A stretch of DNA of 64,000 bases from an uncultured Mucilaginibacter sp. (GTDB lineage Bacteria; Bacteroidota; Bacteroidia; Sphingobacteriales; Sphingobacteriaceae). Below, piece after piece: positions 25,516 to 33,589 of the stretch (positions are counted from its first letter, which is position 1; the number at the start of each line of letters is the position of its first letter). The notes below the pieces were generated by a model. The model was not told the DNA's origin. It was given only the letters and a program-made list of their open reading frames with translations, and ran no database searches. A program made the translations under genes and the position numbers. Location of the stretch: NCBI RefSeq assembly GCF_903893715.1, contig NZ_CAITNG010000129.1:1-64000 (forward strand), written 5' to 3'.

Positions 25516-25523
25516 TATTTTTG
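25516..25523 (+). promoter_or_regulatory. -7 promoter box (TATTTTTG), proximal
   Basis: Matches TAnnTTTG. A TTTG lies at 25498-25501, closer than the usual 19-21 nt spacing. A start here would put only about 30 nt before the leader hairpin. Confidence 0.4.
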
Positions 25524-25560
25524 CGGCAAGGCGGAGTTAGACAGAGAAATATTACAAACG

Positions 25561-25594
25561 CCCCTTCAGAACGCACTCGAAGGGGATTTTTTTT
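25561..25594 (+). terminator. Intrinsic terminator in sulfite reductase leader (candidate attenuator)
   Basis: CCCCTTC (25561-25567) pairs perfectly with GAAGGGG (25579-25585) over an 11-nt loop, followed by A and eight Ts (25587-25594). It faces the sulfite reductase gene, whose ATG is 22 nt further on, and follows both promoter boxes. Either transcription is attenuated here in a regulated way, or a short RNA ends here. I do not recognise a known riboswitch in the preceding ~130 nt. Confidence 0.7.
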
Positions 25595-25616
25595 AGATAA
25601 GCATCAATACAACAAT

Positions 25617-27719
25617 ATGCAGAGTTTCAGGACCGAGTTAGAGGACCCGATAGTTGAACAGGACATTATTGACCTTGAAAAAAAGATACGCATGTTTCGC
25701 GACGGCGAAATACATGATGAAAAGTTCAGGAGCCTGCGCCTGGCCCGCGGCGTTTACGGGCAACGCCAGCAAGGCGTGCAAATGGTCCGCATCAAATTAC
25801 CGTTCGGTAAGGTTACTTTTAAACAATTGTTAAAGATTGCCGATATATCCGATGAATACGCCAGTCGCAACCTGCATTTAACTACCCGTCAAGACATACA
25901 AATACATTACGTAAGCCTCGGCCGCACACCCGAACTTTGGGCCAAATTGGAGCAGGACGATATTACCTTACGCGAAGCTTGCGGAAATACCGTAAGGAAC
26001 GTAACCTCCTCCCCCAATGCCGGTATCGACCCGGACGAACCATTTGATGTTTCGCCATACGCACAAGCCACTTTCGAGTACTTTTTGCGCAACCCTATTT
26101 GTCAGGAAATGGGCCGTAAATTCAAAATAGCGTTCTCATCGAGCGAAAGGGATACGGCATTTTCTTTTATCCACGATTTGGGTTTTATCCCGAAAGTAAG
26201 AACAGAAAACGGTGAAGAAAAACGCGGTTTTAAAGTGCTATTAGGCGGCGGCTTAGGCGCACAGCCGGTATTGGCGCATGTGGTGCACGAGTTTTTACCC
26301 GAAGACCAACTGATACCTTATACCGAAACCGTTATCCGCGTGTTCGACCGTTATGGCGAACGCAACAACCGCAACAAGGCTCGCATGAAGTTCCTGATCC
26401 AGAAATTAGGTCTCGGCGAAGTTTTACGTTTGGTTGAAGAAGAACGCGTAGCCATCAAATCGAAAAGTTTTGTTATCGATAGGAATACCGTTCCGCAACC
26501 TGCTTTACCCGAAAACACCAACTATCCTGAAGCAGAAATAAGCAAGCCAACACATTATAAGCATTGGTTAGCCACCAACGTTTTTGAGCAAAAGCAAAAA
26601 GGCTTTTACGGCGTATATATTAAAGTTGAGGTTGGCGATATCCCTACAGACCAGGCACGCAAATTAGTTGAGGCCATCAGCCCATATGTGGCCGATGAGA
26701 TACGCATCACCATAAACCAGGGCTTATTGTTAAAGTTTGTGCGCAAAGAAGCCTTGCCGCATCTGTATAACAAATTGGACGAATTAGGGCTGGCAAAACC
26801 CGGTTTCGATAGCGTTGCCGATATAACCACCTGCCCCGGTACGGATACCTGTAACCTCGGCATATCCAACAGCATGACATTTGCGCGCGTATTGGAAGAC
26901 CTCATCTACAACGAATACGAAGACCTGGTTTACAACCGCGAAATCAAAATAAAAATAAGCGGCTGCATGAACTCCTGCGGACAGCATGGCCTGGCGCATA
27001 TCGGCTTTCATGGCAGCTCGTTAAAGGCCATGGGCAAAGTACTGCCATCAATGCAGGTATTGTTGGGTGGTGGTATTGTTGGCGATGGCCTTGGCCGCGC
27101 CGCCGATAAGGTAATAAAAGTACCCGCTAAGCGCGCTACAGATGTGTTGAGGACCGTATTGAACGACTACCAGGCCAATACCAACGAGGGGGAAACATTC
27201 TTATCATACTACGACAGGCAAGGCAAAGACTATTTTTACCAGATGCTAAAACCCCTCGCCGATCTGACCAACCTGAAAGATGAAGAATTTGTTGATTGGG
27301 GCCACGAAGAGACATTTGAAACCGCCATTGGTGTTGGCGAATGTGCCGGTGTGGTGATAGACCTGATTGCAACTCTATTGTTTGAGGCAGAAGAAAAATT
27401 TGGCTGGGCACAACAAGCCTTTGAAAGAAAAGCTTACGCCGACGCCATTTACCATGCCTATAGCACCTTTATCAGCGCGGCTAAAGCTTTGTTGTTGGAT
27501 AAGGGCATTAACAGTTCCACACAGGCAGGGATCATCCGCGAGTTTGATACCAATTACGTAACAACCGGAGAAATTGAACTGGATGGTACATTTGATGAAC
27601 TGATTTTACAAATCAATAAAAACGAACCGACTGAAGCTTTTGCAACACACTACCTGCTACAAGCCAAAGTGTTCCTGCAAACCGTTAAAGACAAGCGCGA
27701 GGCTTTGATTCAATTATAA
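25617..27719 (+). CDS. cysI: Siroheme sulfite/nitrite reductase with C-terminal HEPN-like domain
   Basis: A 700-residue enzyme that reduces sulfite to sulfide with six electrons. It has duplicated ferredoxin-like and siroheme [4Fe-4S] domains. The cluster ligands are CPGTDTC (from about residue 406) and CMNSC (about 449), the C-x5-C...C-x3-C pattern. Family members are usually 550-590 residues; here residues ~580-700 add a helical HEPN-like region (WAQQAFERKAYADAIYHAYSTFISAAKALL). The frame is open upstream to a TTG at 25521, but that part crosses the leader terminator, so I start at the ATG at 25617. First gene of the sulfate-assimilation operon. Confidence 0.9.
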   Translation: MQSFRTELEDPIVEQDIIDLEKKIRMFRDGEIHDEKFRSLRLARGVYGQRQQGVQMVRIKLPFGKVTFKQLLKIADISDEYASRNLHLTTRQDIQIHYVSLGRTPELWAKLEQDDITLREACGNTVRNVTSSPNAGIDPDEPFDVSPYAQATFEYFLRNPICQEMGRKFKIAFSSSERDTAFSFIHDLGFIPKVRTENGEEKRGFKVLLGGGLGAQPVLAHVVHEFLPEDQLIPYTETVIRVFDRYGERNNRNKARMKFLIQKLGLGEVLRLVEEERVAIKSKSFVIDRNTVPQPALPENTNYPEAEISKPTHYKHWLATNVFEQKQKGFYGVYIKVEVGDIPTDQARKLVEAISPYVADEIRITINQGLLLKFVRKEALPHLYNKLDELGLAKPGFDSVADITTCPGTDTCNLGISNSMTFARVLEDLIYNEYEDLVYNREIKIKISGCMNSCGQHGLAHIGFHGSSLKAMGKVLPSMQVLLGGGIVGDGLGRAADKVIKVPAKRATDVLRTVLNDYQANTNEGETFLSYYDRQGKDYFYQMLKPLADLTNLKDEEFVDWGHEETFETAIGVGECAGVVIDLIATLLFEAEEKFGWAQQAFERKAYADAIYHAYSTFISAAKALLLDKGINSSTQAGIIREFDTNYVTTGEIELDGTFDELILQINKNEPTEAFATHYLLQAKVFLQTVKDKREALIQL

Positions 27720-27722
27720 AAT

Positions 27723-27738
27723 ACCCATAAATACCCAT
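27723..27738. repeat. ACCCATAAATACCCAT 16-mer at start codon
   Basis: An exact 16-mer ending inside the ATG of the next gene. The same 16-mer occurs three times, inverted, at 56427-56568, one copy abutting the start codon of the esterase gene. Confidence 0.7.
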
Positions 27739-29275
27739 GAGCACGTTACCAAAAAACAATGCACCTACATTGGCTCCGGATAAAAAACCGGATGGTAACC
27801 AGCTATTCCCTGTATTTTTGAAATTGAACGAGCTGCATACCTTGTTGGTTGGCGCAGGGCCTATCGGTCTCGAAAAACTGACCGCGATACTTGGCAACAG
27901 TACTGAAGCCAAGGTCACCATTGTTGCCGAGCAGGTATCGGAAGAAGTTAATGAGCTTTCCGCGAAATTTCCGAAGGTTACTGTATTGCAAAAATCTTTT
28001 GCTGAAGACGACCTGAAAGGTGTGAACCTTGTAGTGGTTGCCACCGGTAACGATTCGCTAAACACCTATATCAGGCAATTAGCCAAACAACATAATTTAC
28101 TGATCAACGTGGCCGATAAACCATCGCTTTGCGATTTTTATTTAGGTTCCATCGTACAAAAAGGCGACCTCAAAGTGGCCATATCTACAAACGGCAAATC
28201 GCCAACCATTGCCAAAAGACTAAAACAAGTGTTAAACGAAAGTATACCCGAAGAGTTGGATACAACGCTTCAACAAATGAGCCAGTTGCGCGACACGCTG
28301 AAAGGCGATTTCGCATTCAAAGTGCAACGACTGAACGAACTTACATCGATATTGGTAGAGCCCGTTGAAGAACAGCAGGCCGAAGAAACCGTTACCGAAG
28401 GAAAAAATTTTAAATGGATATTGTGGTGCTCCATCGTGGCATCGTTAGCCATTGTTATTTACGCGTTTTGGTTAAAAGACCCCGGTTTTCAAAGCTACTT
28501 ACAAAACATACAGCCGATATTCTACTACTTTTTAGGGGCAGGCTTTGTCTTCGCCATGATTGATGGCGCCATCGGTATGTCGTACGGTGTAACATCAACT
28601 ACCTTCTCGTTAAGCATGGGCATCCCTCCCGCTGTTGCCAGCATGGGCGTGCATATTTCCGAAATAATGAGCAACGGTATTGCCGGCTGGATGCACTATC
28701 GCATGGGCAATATCAACTGGCGCCTGTTTTGGCTGTTGTTGGTGCCCGGCGCCGTTGGTGCAGGCTTAGGTGCTTTTCTTCTGTCGTCGCTGGAGCATTA
28801 CAGCATGTATACAAAACCGGTAGTATCATTGTACACCCTGATATTAGGTTGGGTTATCCTGTCAAAAGCTTTTAAACCCAAATACAAAAAAGCTGCTGGT
28901 AAAATTAAACGCATTGCCTTCTTAGGGTTTGGCGGTGGTTTTATCGATGCCGTTGGTGGCGGTGGCTGGGGTTCTATCGTATTATCATCGTTAATTGCGG
29001 GTGGTCGTAGTCCAAGATTTTCGTTGGGAACTGTTAAGCTTTCGCGCTTTTTTATCGCGTTAATCAGCTCGATAACTTTCATCACTATGTTGGCCAATTC
29101 TCATTCAAAATGGGAAGCAGTATTCGGCCTCGTTATCGGCAGCGCCTTGGCATCGCCTATCGCCGCAAGGGTATCCAATAAAATATCTACCAAAGCCATT
29201 ATGGTATCTGTTGGGGTTATCGTAATTTTGATCAGTATTTACAGCATCGAGAAGTTTGTTGTGAAAGTGTTGTAA
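27737..29275 (+). CDS. Fused siroheme synthase (Met8/CysG-N) and TauE/SafE (TSUP) membrane protein
   Basis: A 512-residue fusion. Residues ~20-210 are precorrin-2 dehydrogenase/ferrochelatase-like: LFPVFLKLNELHTLLVGAGPIGLEKL (NAD-binding), VVVATGNDSLN, INVADKPSLCDFYLGSIVQKGDLKVAISTNGKSP (standard Met8 motifs). Residues ~232-512 are a multi-span TSUP domain (AGFVFAMIDGAIGMSYGVTSTTFSL, GGGFIDAVGGGGWGSIV), a family that moves sulfite, sulfonates or related anions. Placed between sulfite reductase and APS reductase, it could make siroheme for the reductase and move a sulfur anion. Whether the TSUP half imports sulfate or exports sulfite is unknown. Confidence 0.88.
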   Translation: MSTLPKNNAPTLAPDKKPDGNQLFPVFLKLNELHTLLVGAGPIGLEKLTAILGNSTEAKVTIVAEQVSEEVNELSAKFPKVTVLQKSFAEDDLKGVNLVVVATGNDSLNTYIRQLAKQHNLLINVADKPSLCDFYLGSIVQKGDLKVAISTNGKSPTIAKRLKQVLNESIPEELDTTLQQMSQLRDTLKGDFAFKVQRLNELTSILVEPVEEQQAEETVTEGKNFKWILWCSIVASLAIVIYAFWLKDPGFQSYLQNIQPIFYYFLGAGFVFAMIDGAIGMSYGVTSTTFSLSMGIPPAVASMGVHISEIMSNGIAGWMHYRMGNINWRLFWLLLVPGAVGAGLGAFLLSSLEHYSMYTKPVVSLYTLILGWVILSKAFKPKYKKAAGKIKRIAFLGFGGGFIDAVGGGGWGSIVLSSLIAGGRSPRFSLGTVKLSRFFIALISSITFITMLANSHSKWEAVFGLVIGSALASPIAARVSNKISTKAIMVSVGVIVILISIYSIEKFVVKVL

Positions 29276-29278
29276 GAC

Positions 29279-29995
29279 ATGGAAAGTTCGATAAATAAAA
29301 TAAGCGCGCAGATTGCCGGCCTCGATCCGGTGGAGGCATTGGCATTATTGGCTGACCTTTTCCCCGGAAAAATCGTTTTTTCTACCAGTTTTGGCTGGGA
29401 AGACCAGGTAATTAGCCACATGATTTTTGCCAACAAGCTGCCCATTAAGGTTTTTACTTTAGAGACCGGCCGCCTTTTCCCCGAAACTTATTATACCTGG
29501 GGGCGCACTTTAGAGCGTTATGGAGAAAATATCCACGCCTACTATCCCAATACTGAAGCTGTGGAACGTATGGTAAGCACCAAAGGGCCAAGCAGCTTTT
29601 ATGAATCGGTAGAGAACCGCAAGGAATGTTGCAGCATCCGTAAGGTCGAGCCATTGAACCGTGCCCTTGCCGGGAACGATGTTTGGGTAACCGGCATCCG
29701 CGCCGAACAATCGGCCAACAGGCAGGGTATGAGCGATTTGGAATGGGACGAGATACACCGACTCATCAAGTTCCACCCGATTTACAACTGGACCTTAGAC
29801 GAAGTTAAAGCATACATAAAACAATACAATATACCGTATAATCCGCTTCATGATAAAGGATTCCCCAGCATTGGCTGTGCGCCTTGTACACGCGCCGTTG
29901 CCGAAGGCGAAGATTTCCGTGCCGGCCGTTGGTGGTGGGAAGATCAGTCGAAGAAAGAGTGTGGTTTGCATGAAGTAAGTACCGAACAAAAATGA
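29279..29995 (+). CDS. cysH: Assimilatory adenylylsulfate (APS) reductase
   Basis: A 238-residue CysH-family enzyme that reduces APS to sulfite with thioredoxin. Cluster cysteines Cys117-Cys118 (KECCSIRK) and Cys200/Cys203 (GCAPCTR) show the [4Fe-4S] type that uses APS, not PAPS. Catalytic Cys228 lies in KKECGLH. This fits the lack of an APS kinase in the operon. It starts 3 nt after the fusion gene stop and overlaps cysD by 4 nt (ATGA). Confidence 0.93.
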   Translation: MESSINKISAQIAGLDPVEALALLADLFPGKIVFSTSFGWEDQVISHMIFANKLPIKVFTLETGRLFPETYYTWGRTLERYGENIHAYYPNTEAVERMVSTKGPSSFYESVENRKECCSIRKVEPLNRALAGNDVWVTGIRAEQSANRQGMSDLEWDEIHRLIKFHPIYNWTLDEVKAYIKQYNIPYNPLHDKGFPSIGCAPCTRAVAEGEDFRAGRWWWEDQSKKECGLHEVSTEQK

Positions 29996-30897
29996 GTAGA
30001 AATAAACTAAACTATTTAGACGACCTGGAGGCCGAAGCGATATACATTTTGCGCGAGGTTGCAGGGCAGTTTGAAAAACCGGCCTTGTTGTTCTCGGGTG
30101 GTAAAGATTCGATTACCCTGGTGCGTTTGGCTGAGAAGGCTTTCCGCCCTGGTAAATTCCCATTCCCGTTGGTGCACATCGATACCGGACATAATTTTGG
30201 AGAGACCATCACCTATCGTGATGAGATGATTGAGCGTATCGGCGAAAAGCTGATTGTAGGTTATGTACAGGATGATATTGATGCAGGGCGCGTGATAGAA
30301 CAAAAAGGCAAAAACGCCAGTCGCAATGCGTTGCAAACCGTTACCCTACTGAATACCATCGAAAAATATAAATTCGACGCCTGTATTGGCGGTGCGCGCC
30401 GCGATGAAGAAAAGGCAAGAGCTAAAGAGCGTATATTTTCGGTACGCGATGAGTTTGGCCAGTGGGACCCAAAACGCCAGCGCCCCGAGTTATGGAACTT
30501 GTACAATGGCAAGATACACAAAGGCGAAAATGTAAGGGTATTCCCCATAAGCAATTGGACCGAACTGGACGTTTGGAACTATATCCGTCGCGAGAATATC
30601 CCCTTGCCATCTATTTACTTCGCGCACCAGCGCGATGTAATTACCCGTAACGGGCAATTGATGGCAGCTAACCCAGCGCTTAATATGGATAAGGATGACG
30701 TTATTGAACGCCGTAATGTGCGTTTCCGTACCGTTGGCGATATGACGTGTACAGCGGCCGTAGCATCCGACGCTTTTGAGATTGACGATATCATCGACGA
30801 AATCAGCGCATCCAAAATAAGCGAACGCGGTGCCCGTATGGACGATAAGGTGTCGGAAGCAGCAATGGAAGACAGGAAAAAAGGCGGTTACTTTTGA
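29992..30897 (+). CDS. cysD: Sulfate adenylyltransferase subunit 2
   Basis: A 301-residue catalytic subunit of ATP sulfurylase with the PP-loop LLFSGGKDSITLVRL (about residues 32-46) and family motifs FPLVHIDTGHNFGET and GGARRDEEKARAKER. With CysN it makes APS from sulfate and ATP, coupled to GTP hydrolysis. Its stop is followed by a 76-nt gap that is almost wholly a word-repeat palindrome before cysN. Confidence 0.95.
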   Translation: MSRNKLNYLDDLEAEAIYILREVAGQFEKPALLFSGGKDSITLVRLAEKAFRPGKFPFPLVHIDTGHNFGETITYRDEMIERIGEKLIVGYVQDDIDAGRVIEQKGKNASRNALQTVTLLNTIEKYKFDACIGGARRDEEKARAKERIFSVRDEFGQWDPKRQRPELWNLYNGKIHKGENVRVFPISNWTELDVWNYIRRENIPLPSIYFAHQRDVITRNGQLMAANPALNMDKDDVIERRNVRFRTVGDMTCTAAVASDAFEIDDIIDEISASKISERGARMDDKVSEAAMEDRKKGGYF

Positions 30898-30966
30898 TGT
30901 AAGATGTAAAATGGAAGGTGGAAAATGTAAAACCCCTCTTCCGTCTTACGTCTTCCATCTTACATA
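30897..30966. repeat. ATGTAAAATGGAAG word-repeat palindrome between cysD and cysN
   Basis: ATGTAAAATGGAAG pairs with CTTCCATCTTACAT with 13 of 14 matches, around a centre of further words (GGTGGAAAATG, CTTCCGTCTTACG). It overlaps the cysD stop codon and ends 8 nt before the cysN ATG. It can form an intra-operon hairpin without a T-run. Confidence 0.7.
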
Positions 30967-30973
30967 AAAACAA

Positions 30974-32224
30974 ATGGATATACTTAAATTTTTAACGGCA
31001 GGCAGTGTTGATGATGGTAAAAGTACCCTCATCGGGCGTTTATTGTACGATAGCGAATCGATATTACAGGATCAACTGGAAGCTTTGCAAGCATCCAACC
31101 GTAAAAACGACGATGGTACGATTGACCTGGCTATTTTGACCGATGGCCTCAAGGCCGAACGTGAGCAAGGTATCACCATCGATGTGGCCTACAAATACTT
31201 TCAGACCGAAAAGCGCAAATTCATTATTGCCGATACGCCTGGGCATATCCAATACACCCGTAACATGGTTACCGGTGCATCCAACGCCGATTTGGCTATC
31301 ATCCTCGTTGATGCCCGCAAAGGCGTTATTGAGCAAACCATACGCCATTCCTATTTAGTATCATTGCTTGCCTTACAGCACGTAGTGGTTGCCGTAAACA
31401 AGATGGACATGGTGGATTACAGCGAAGAAGTATTCAACAACATCGTTAAAGCTTACCAGGCCATGGCTGCTAAGCTTAACCTGAACGAAGTAACCTATAT
31501 ACCTGTTAGTGCTTTAAAAGGCGATAACATTGTGCACGAGTCGCTGAACATGCTATGGTACAAAGGCAAAAGCCTGTTGGATCATTTGGAAACTGTGCCG
31601 GTGGCAATTGACGACAGTACTGACCATGCCCGTATGCCGGTACAATGGATCATCCGCCCGCAAACCGACGAATTGCACGATTACCGTGGTTATGCAGGTC
31701 GTGTTGTCAGCGGCTCGTTTAAGGTAAACGACCGCGTTACCGTGTTGCCCTCTTGTTTTAGTTCTACCATCAGCAAGGTGGAGTTTTTTGATAAAGAGCC
31801 TGAAGAAGCCTTGGCAGGTATGTCGGTAACCTTGCATTTGCAGGACGAGATAGACATTAGCCGTGGCGATATTTTAGTGAATGCCAATCACTTACCTATT
31901 GTATCTCAACTCATAGAAGCCGACTTATGCTGGATGGACACCAAGCCGATGGATACCTCGCTAACCTACCTTATACAACACAACAGCAAAACCACCCGCT
32001 GCAAGATCAGCGATGTGCTGCACAAGGTCAACATCAACACCCTCGAAAAAGTTCCTGCCGATAGCTTTAATTTGAACGATATAGGCCGCATTGTCATCAA
32101 AACCGCCGAGCCTTTGGCCTTCGACCTTTATCAGGACAACAAAGCCAATGGCGGTGCTATTTTGATAGACAGCCGCACCAATTTAACCGTTGGGGCTTTG
32201 ATGTTCAGGGCCAACGCGGATTAG
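30974..32224 (+). CDS. cysN: Sulfate adenylyltransferase subunit 1 (GTPase)
   Basis: A 416-residue EF-Tu-like GTPase: P-loop GSVDDGKSTLIGRLL, switch II ADTPGHIQYTRNM, NKMD for guanine, then two beta-barrel domains. Works with CysD in ATP sulfurylase. It ends without a C-terminal APS kinase (CysC) domain, consistent with reduction at the APS level. Last gene of the sulfate operon. Confidence 0.95.
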   Translation: MDILKFLTAGSVDDGKSTLIGRLLYDSESILQDQLEALQASNRKNDDGTIDLAILTDGLKAEREQGITIDVAYKYFQTEKRKFIIADTPGHIQYTRNMVTGASNADLAIILVDARKGVIEQTIRHSYLVSLLALQHVVVAVNKMDMVDYSEEVFNNIVKAYQAMAAKLNLNEVTYIPVSALKGDNIVHESLNMLWYKGKSLLDHLETVPVAIDDSTDHARMPVQWIIRPQTDELHDYRGYAGRVVSGSFKVNDRVTVLPSCFSSTISKVEFFDKEPEEALAGMSVTLHLQDEIDISRGDILVNANHLPIVSQLIEADLCWMDTKPMDTSLTYLIQHNSKTTRCKISDVLHKVNINTLEKVPADSFNLNDIGRIVIKTAEPLAFDLYQDNKANGGAILIDSRTNLTVGALMFRANAD

Positions 32225-32284
32225 GTGATGGCATCATGCTTTAATAGGTAAGTGTGCATACCTCATAATTTGGGTAAAAATCCG

Positions 32285-32292
32285 TATTTTTG
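32285..32292 (+). promoter_or_regulatory. -7 promoter box (TATTTTTG) upstream of GT-C gene
   Basis: Matches TAnnTTTG; TTTG at 32269-32272 is closer than the usual -33 spacing. The predicted leader is about 120 nt and includes a C10 tract (32361-32370). Confidence 0.4.
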
Positions 32293-32345
32293 TTTCAGCG
32301 GAAAGCATGTTGCAAAACTTGGGGGAGCGGGTGTAAAATATTAAA

Positions 32346-32372
32346 AAACACCCATATTTACCCCCCCCCCTG
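32346..32372 (+). repeat. C10 tract (decayed polyC element)
   Basis: CACCCATATTTA is followed by ten cytosines (32361-32370) and TGTGTAAA, in the presumed leader of the GT-C/GT2/deacetylase operon. It resembles the polyC elements at 2304 and 46246. Slippage here would change leader length, not a reading frame. Confidence 0.5.
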
Positions 32373-32416
32373 TGTAAACGCATACATGCAATGTTAAGCT
32401 ACCCTGATCCATTTGA

Positions 32417-33589
32417 ATGCAAAAAATTAAGGCTTTTTTTACCAATAAATATGTTGTTTTGGGCTTATGGTTTGGTTTGGCAACCCTAGCCGCTTTTAAA
32501 CAGGTGTTAACACATGGTATTAACAATTACCTGTTGTACAAATGGTCGTGGCTGCACCTTATCCAACAAAAAAACATTTACCTGCACTACCCGGCGCTGT
32601 TTGAAGACTGCCACCATTACGGGCCGTTTTTTGGTTTGATCATCGCGCCATTCTCTGTTTTTCCAGACTATATCGGTGTAATGCTGTGGAGCATATTTAA
32701 TACTTTTATGTTGTACAAGGCGGTTACCATGCTGCCATTGGATCCTAAAAAACAACTGCTCATCCTGCTCATCTGCGCCCACGAACTGATGACATCATCG
32801 TTTAGTGTACAGGTTAATCCTTTTATAACGGCGCTCATCCTGTTCAGCTTTATTTTTATCCGCAGGGAAAAGGATTTTTGGGCGGCGCTGATGATTATTA
32901 TAGGTACCTATATTAAGCTGTACGGCATTGTGGGCCTGGCGTTCTTCTTCTTTTCCGATCATAAATGGAAACTGATATGGGGGCTGGTGTTCTGGTCGGT
33001 TGTGTTGATGGGCTTGACCATGCTGGTATCTACCCCGCATTTTGTGATACAATCATACTACGACTGGTACCATAGCCTCGCCGCAAAGGACATTGAGAAC
33101 AACGCATCGCGGATGCAGGACATTGGGGTTAAGGGCATGATCAGGCGGATATTTGATATCCGATTGTCGGATATTACTGTTCTTATCCCGGGTGTTATCG
33201 TGTTCTTTTCATCGTACATACGCATCGGTAACTTTAAAAGCATTAAGTTTCAGTTATTGATATTGGCTTCAACACTCATATTCCCCATCATTTTCAGCAG
33301 CAGCTCCGAATCGCCAACTTATATCATCGCTTTTATGGGTGTGGCCATCTGGTATATGAACTTAGACCGGCCGGTTACTAATTTTGAGATTTTTTTGATC
33401 ATTTTTGCTTTGGTTATCACCAGCTTCTCCCCGTCGGACCTGTTCCCACGGTATTTGAGTGAACAGGTTACCAAAAAATATGGATTAAAAGCTTTACCTG
33501 TGTTTGTGGTATGGCTAAAGATAATTTACGAAACCTGGACAAGGGATTTTAATAAGGAAGAAACCCCGATATTGGCTACAGCATCATGA
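32417..33589 (+). CDS. GT87-type (DUF2029) polyprenyl-P-sugar glycosyltransferase, GT-C fold
   Basis: A 390-residue integral membrane protein with about nine to ten hydrophobic spans, matching DUF2029/GT87. The first loop after TM1 is acidic/aromatic (YPALFEDCHHYGPFFGLI), as in GT-C enzymes that use lipid-linked sugars. The signature WSIFNTFMLYKA and GTYIKLYGIVGLAFFF are typical of the family. It overlaps the GT2 gene by 4 nt (ATGA), so the two likely act in sequence: the GT2 makes the lipid-linked sugar and this protein transfers it outside the inner membrane. Confidence 0.85.
   Translation: MQKIKAFFTNKYVVLGLWFGLATLAAFKQVLTHGINNYLLYKWSWLHLIQQKNIYLHYPALFEDCHHYGPFFGLIIAPFSVFPDYIGVMLWSIFNTFMLYKAVTMLPLDPKKQLLILLICAHELMTSSFSVQVNPFITALILFSFIFIRREKDFWAALMIIIGTYIKLYGIVGLAFFFFSDHKWKLIWGLVFWSVVLMGLTMLVSTPHFVIQSYYDWYHSLAAKDIENNASRMQDIGVKGMIRRIFDIRLSDITVLIPGVIVFFSSYIRIGNFKSIKFQLLILASTLIFPIIFSSSSESPTYIIAFMGVAIWYMNLDRPVTNFEIFLIIFALVITSFSPSDLFPRYLSEQVTKKYGLKALPVFVVWLKIIYETWTRDFNKEETPILATAS

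Noticed and set aside
25461..25560. Known riboswitch (SAM-II, TPP, cobalamin) in the sulfite reductase leader
   Set aside because: I could not match the conserved cores of these classes to the leader; only the terminator hairpin is supported.
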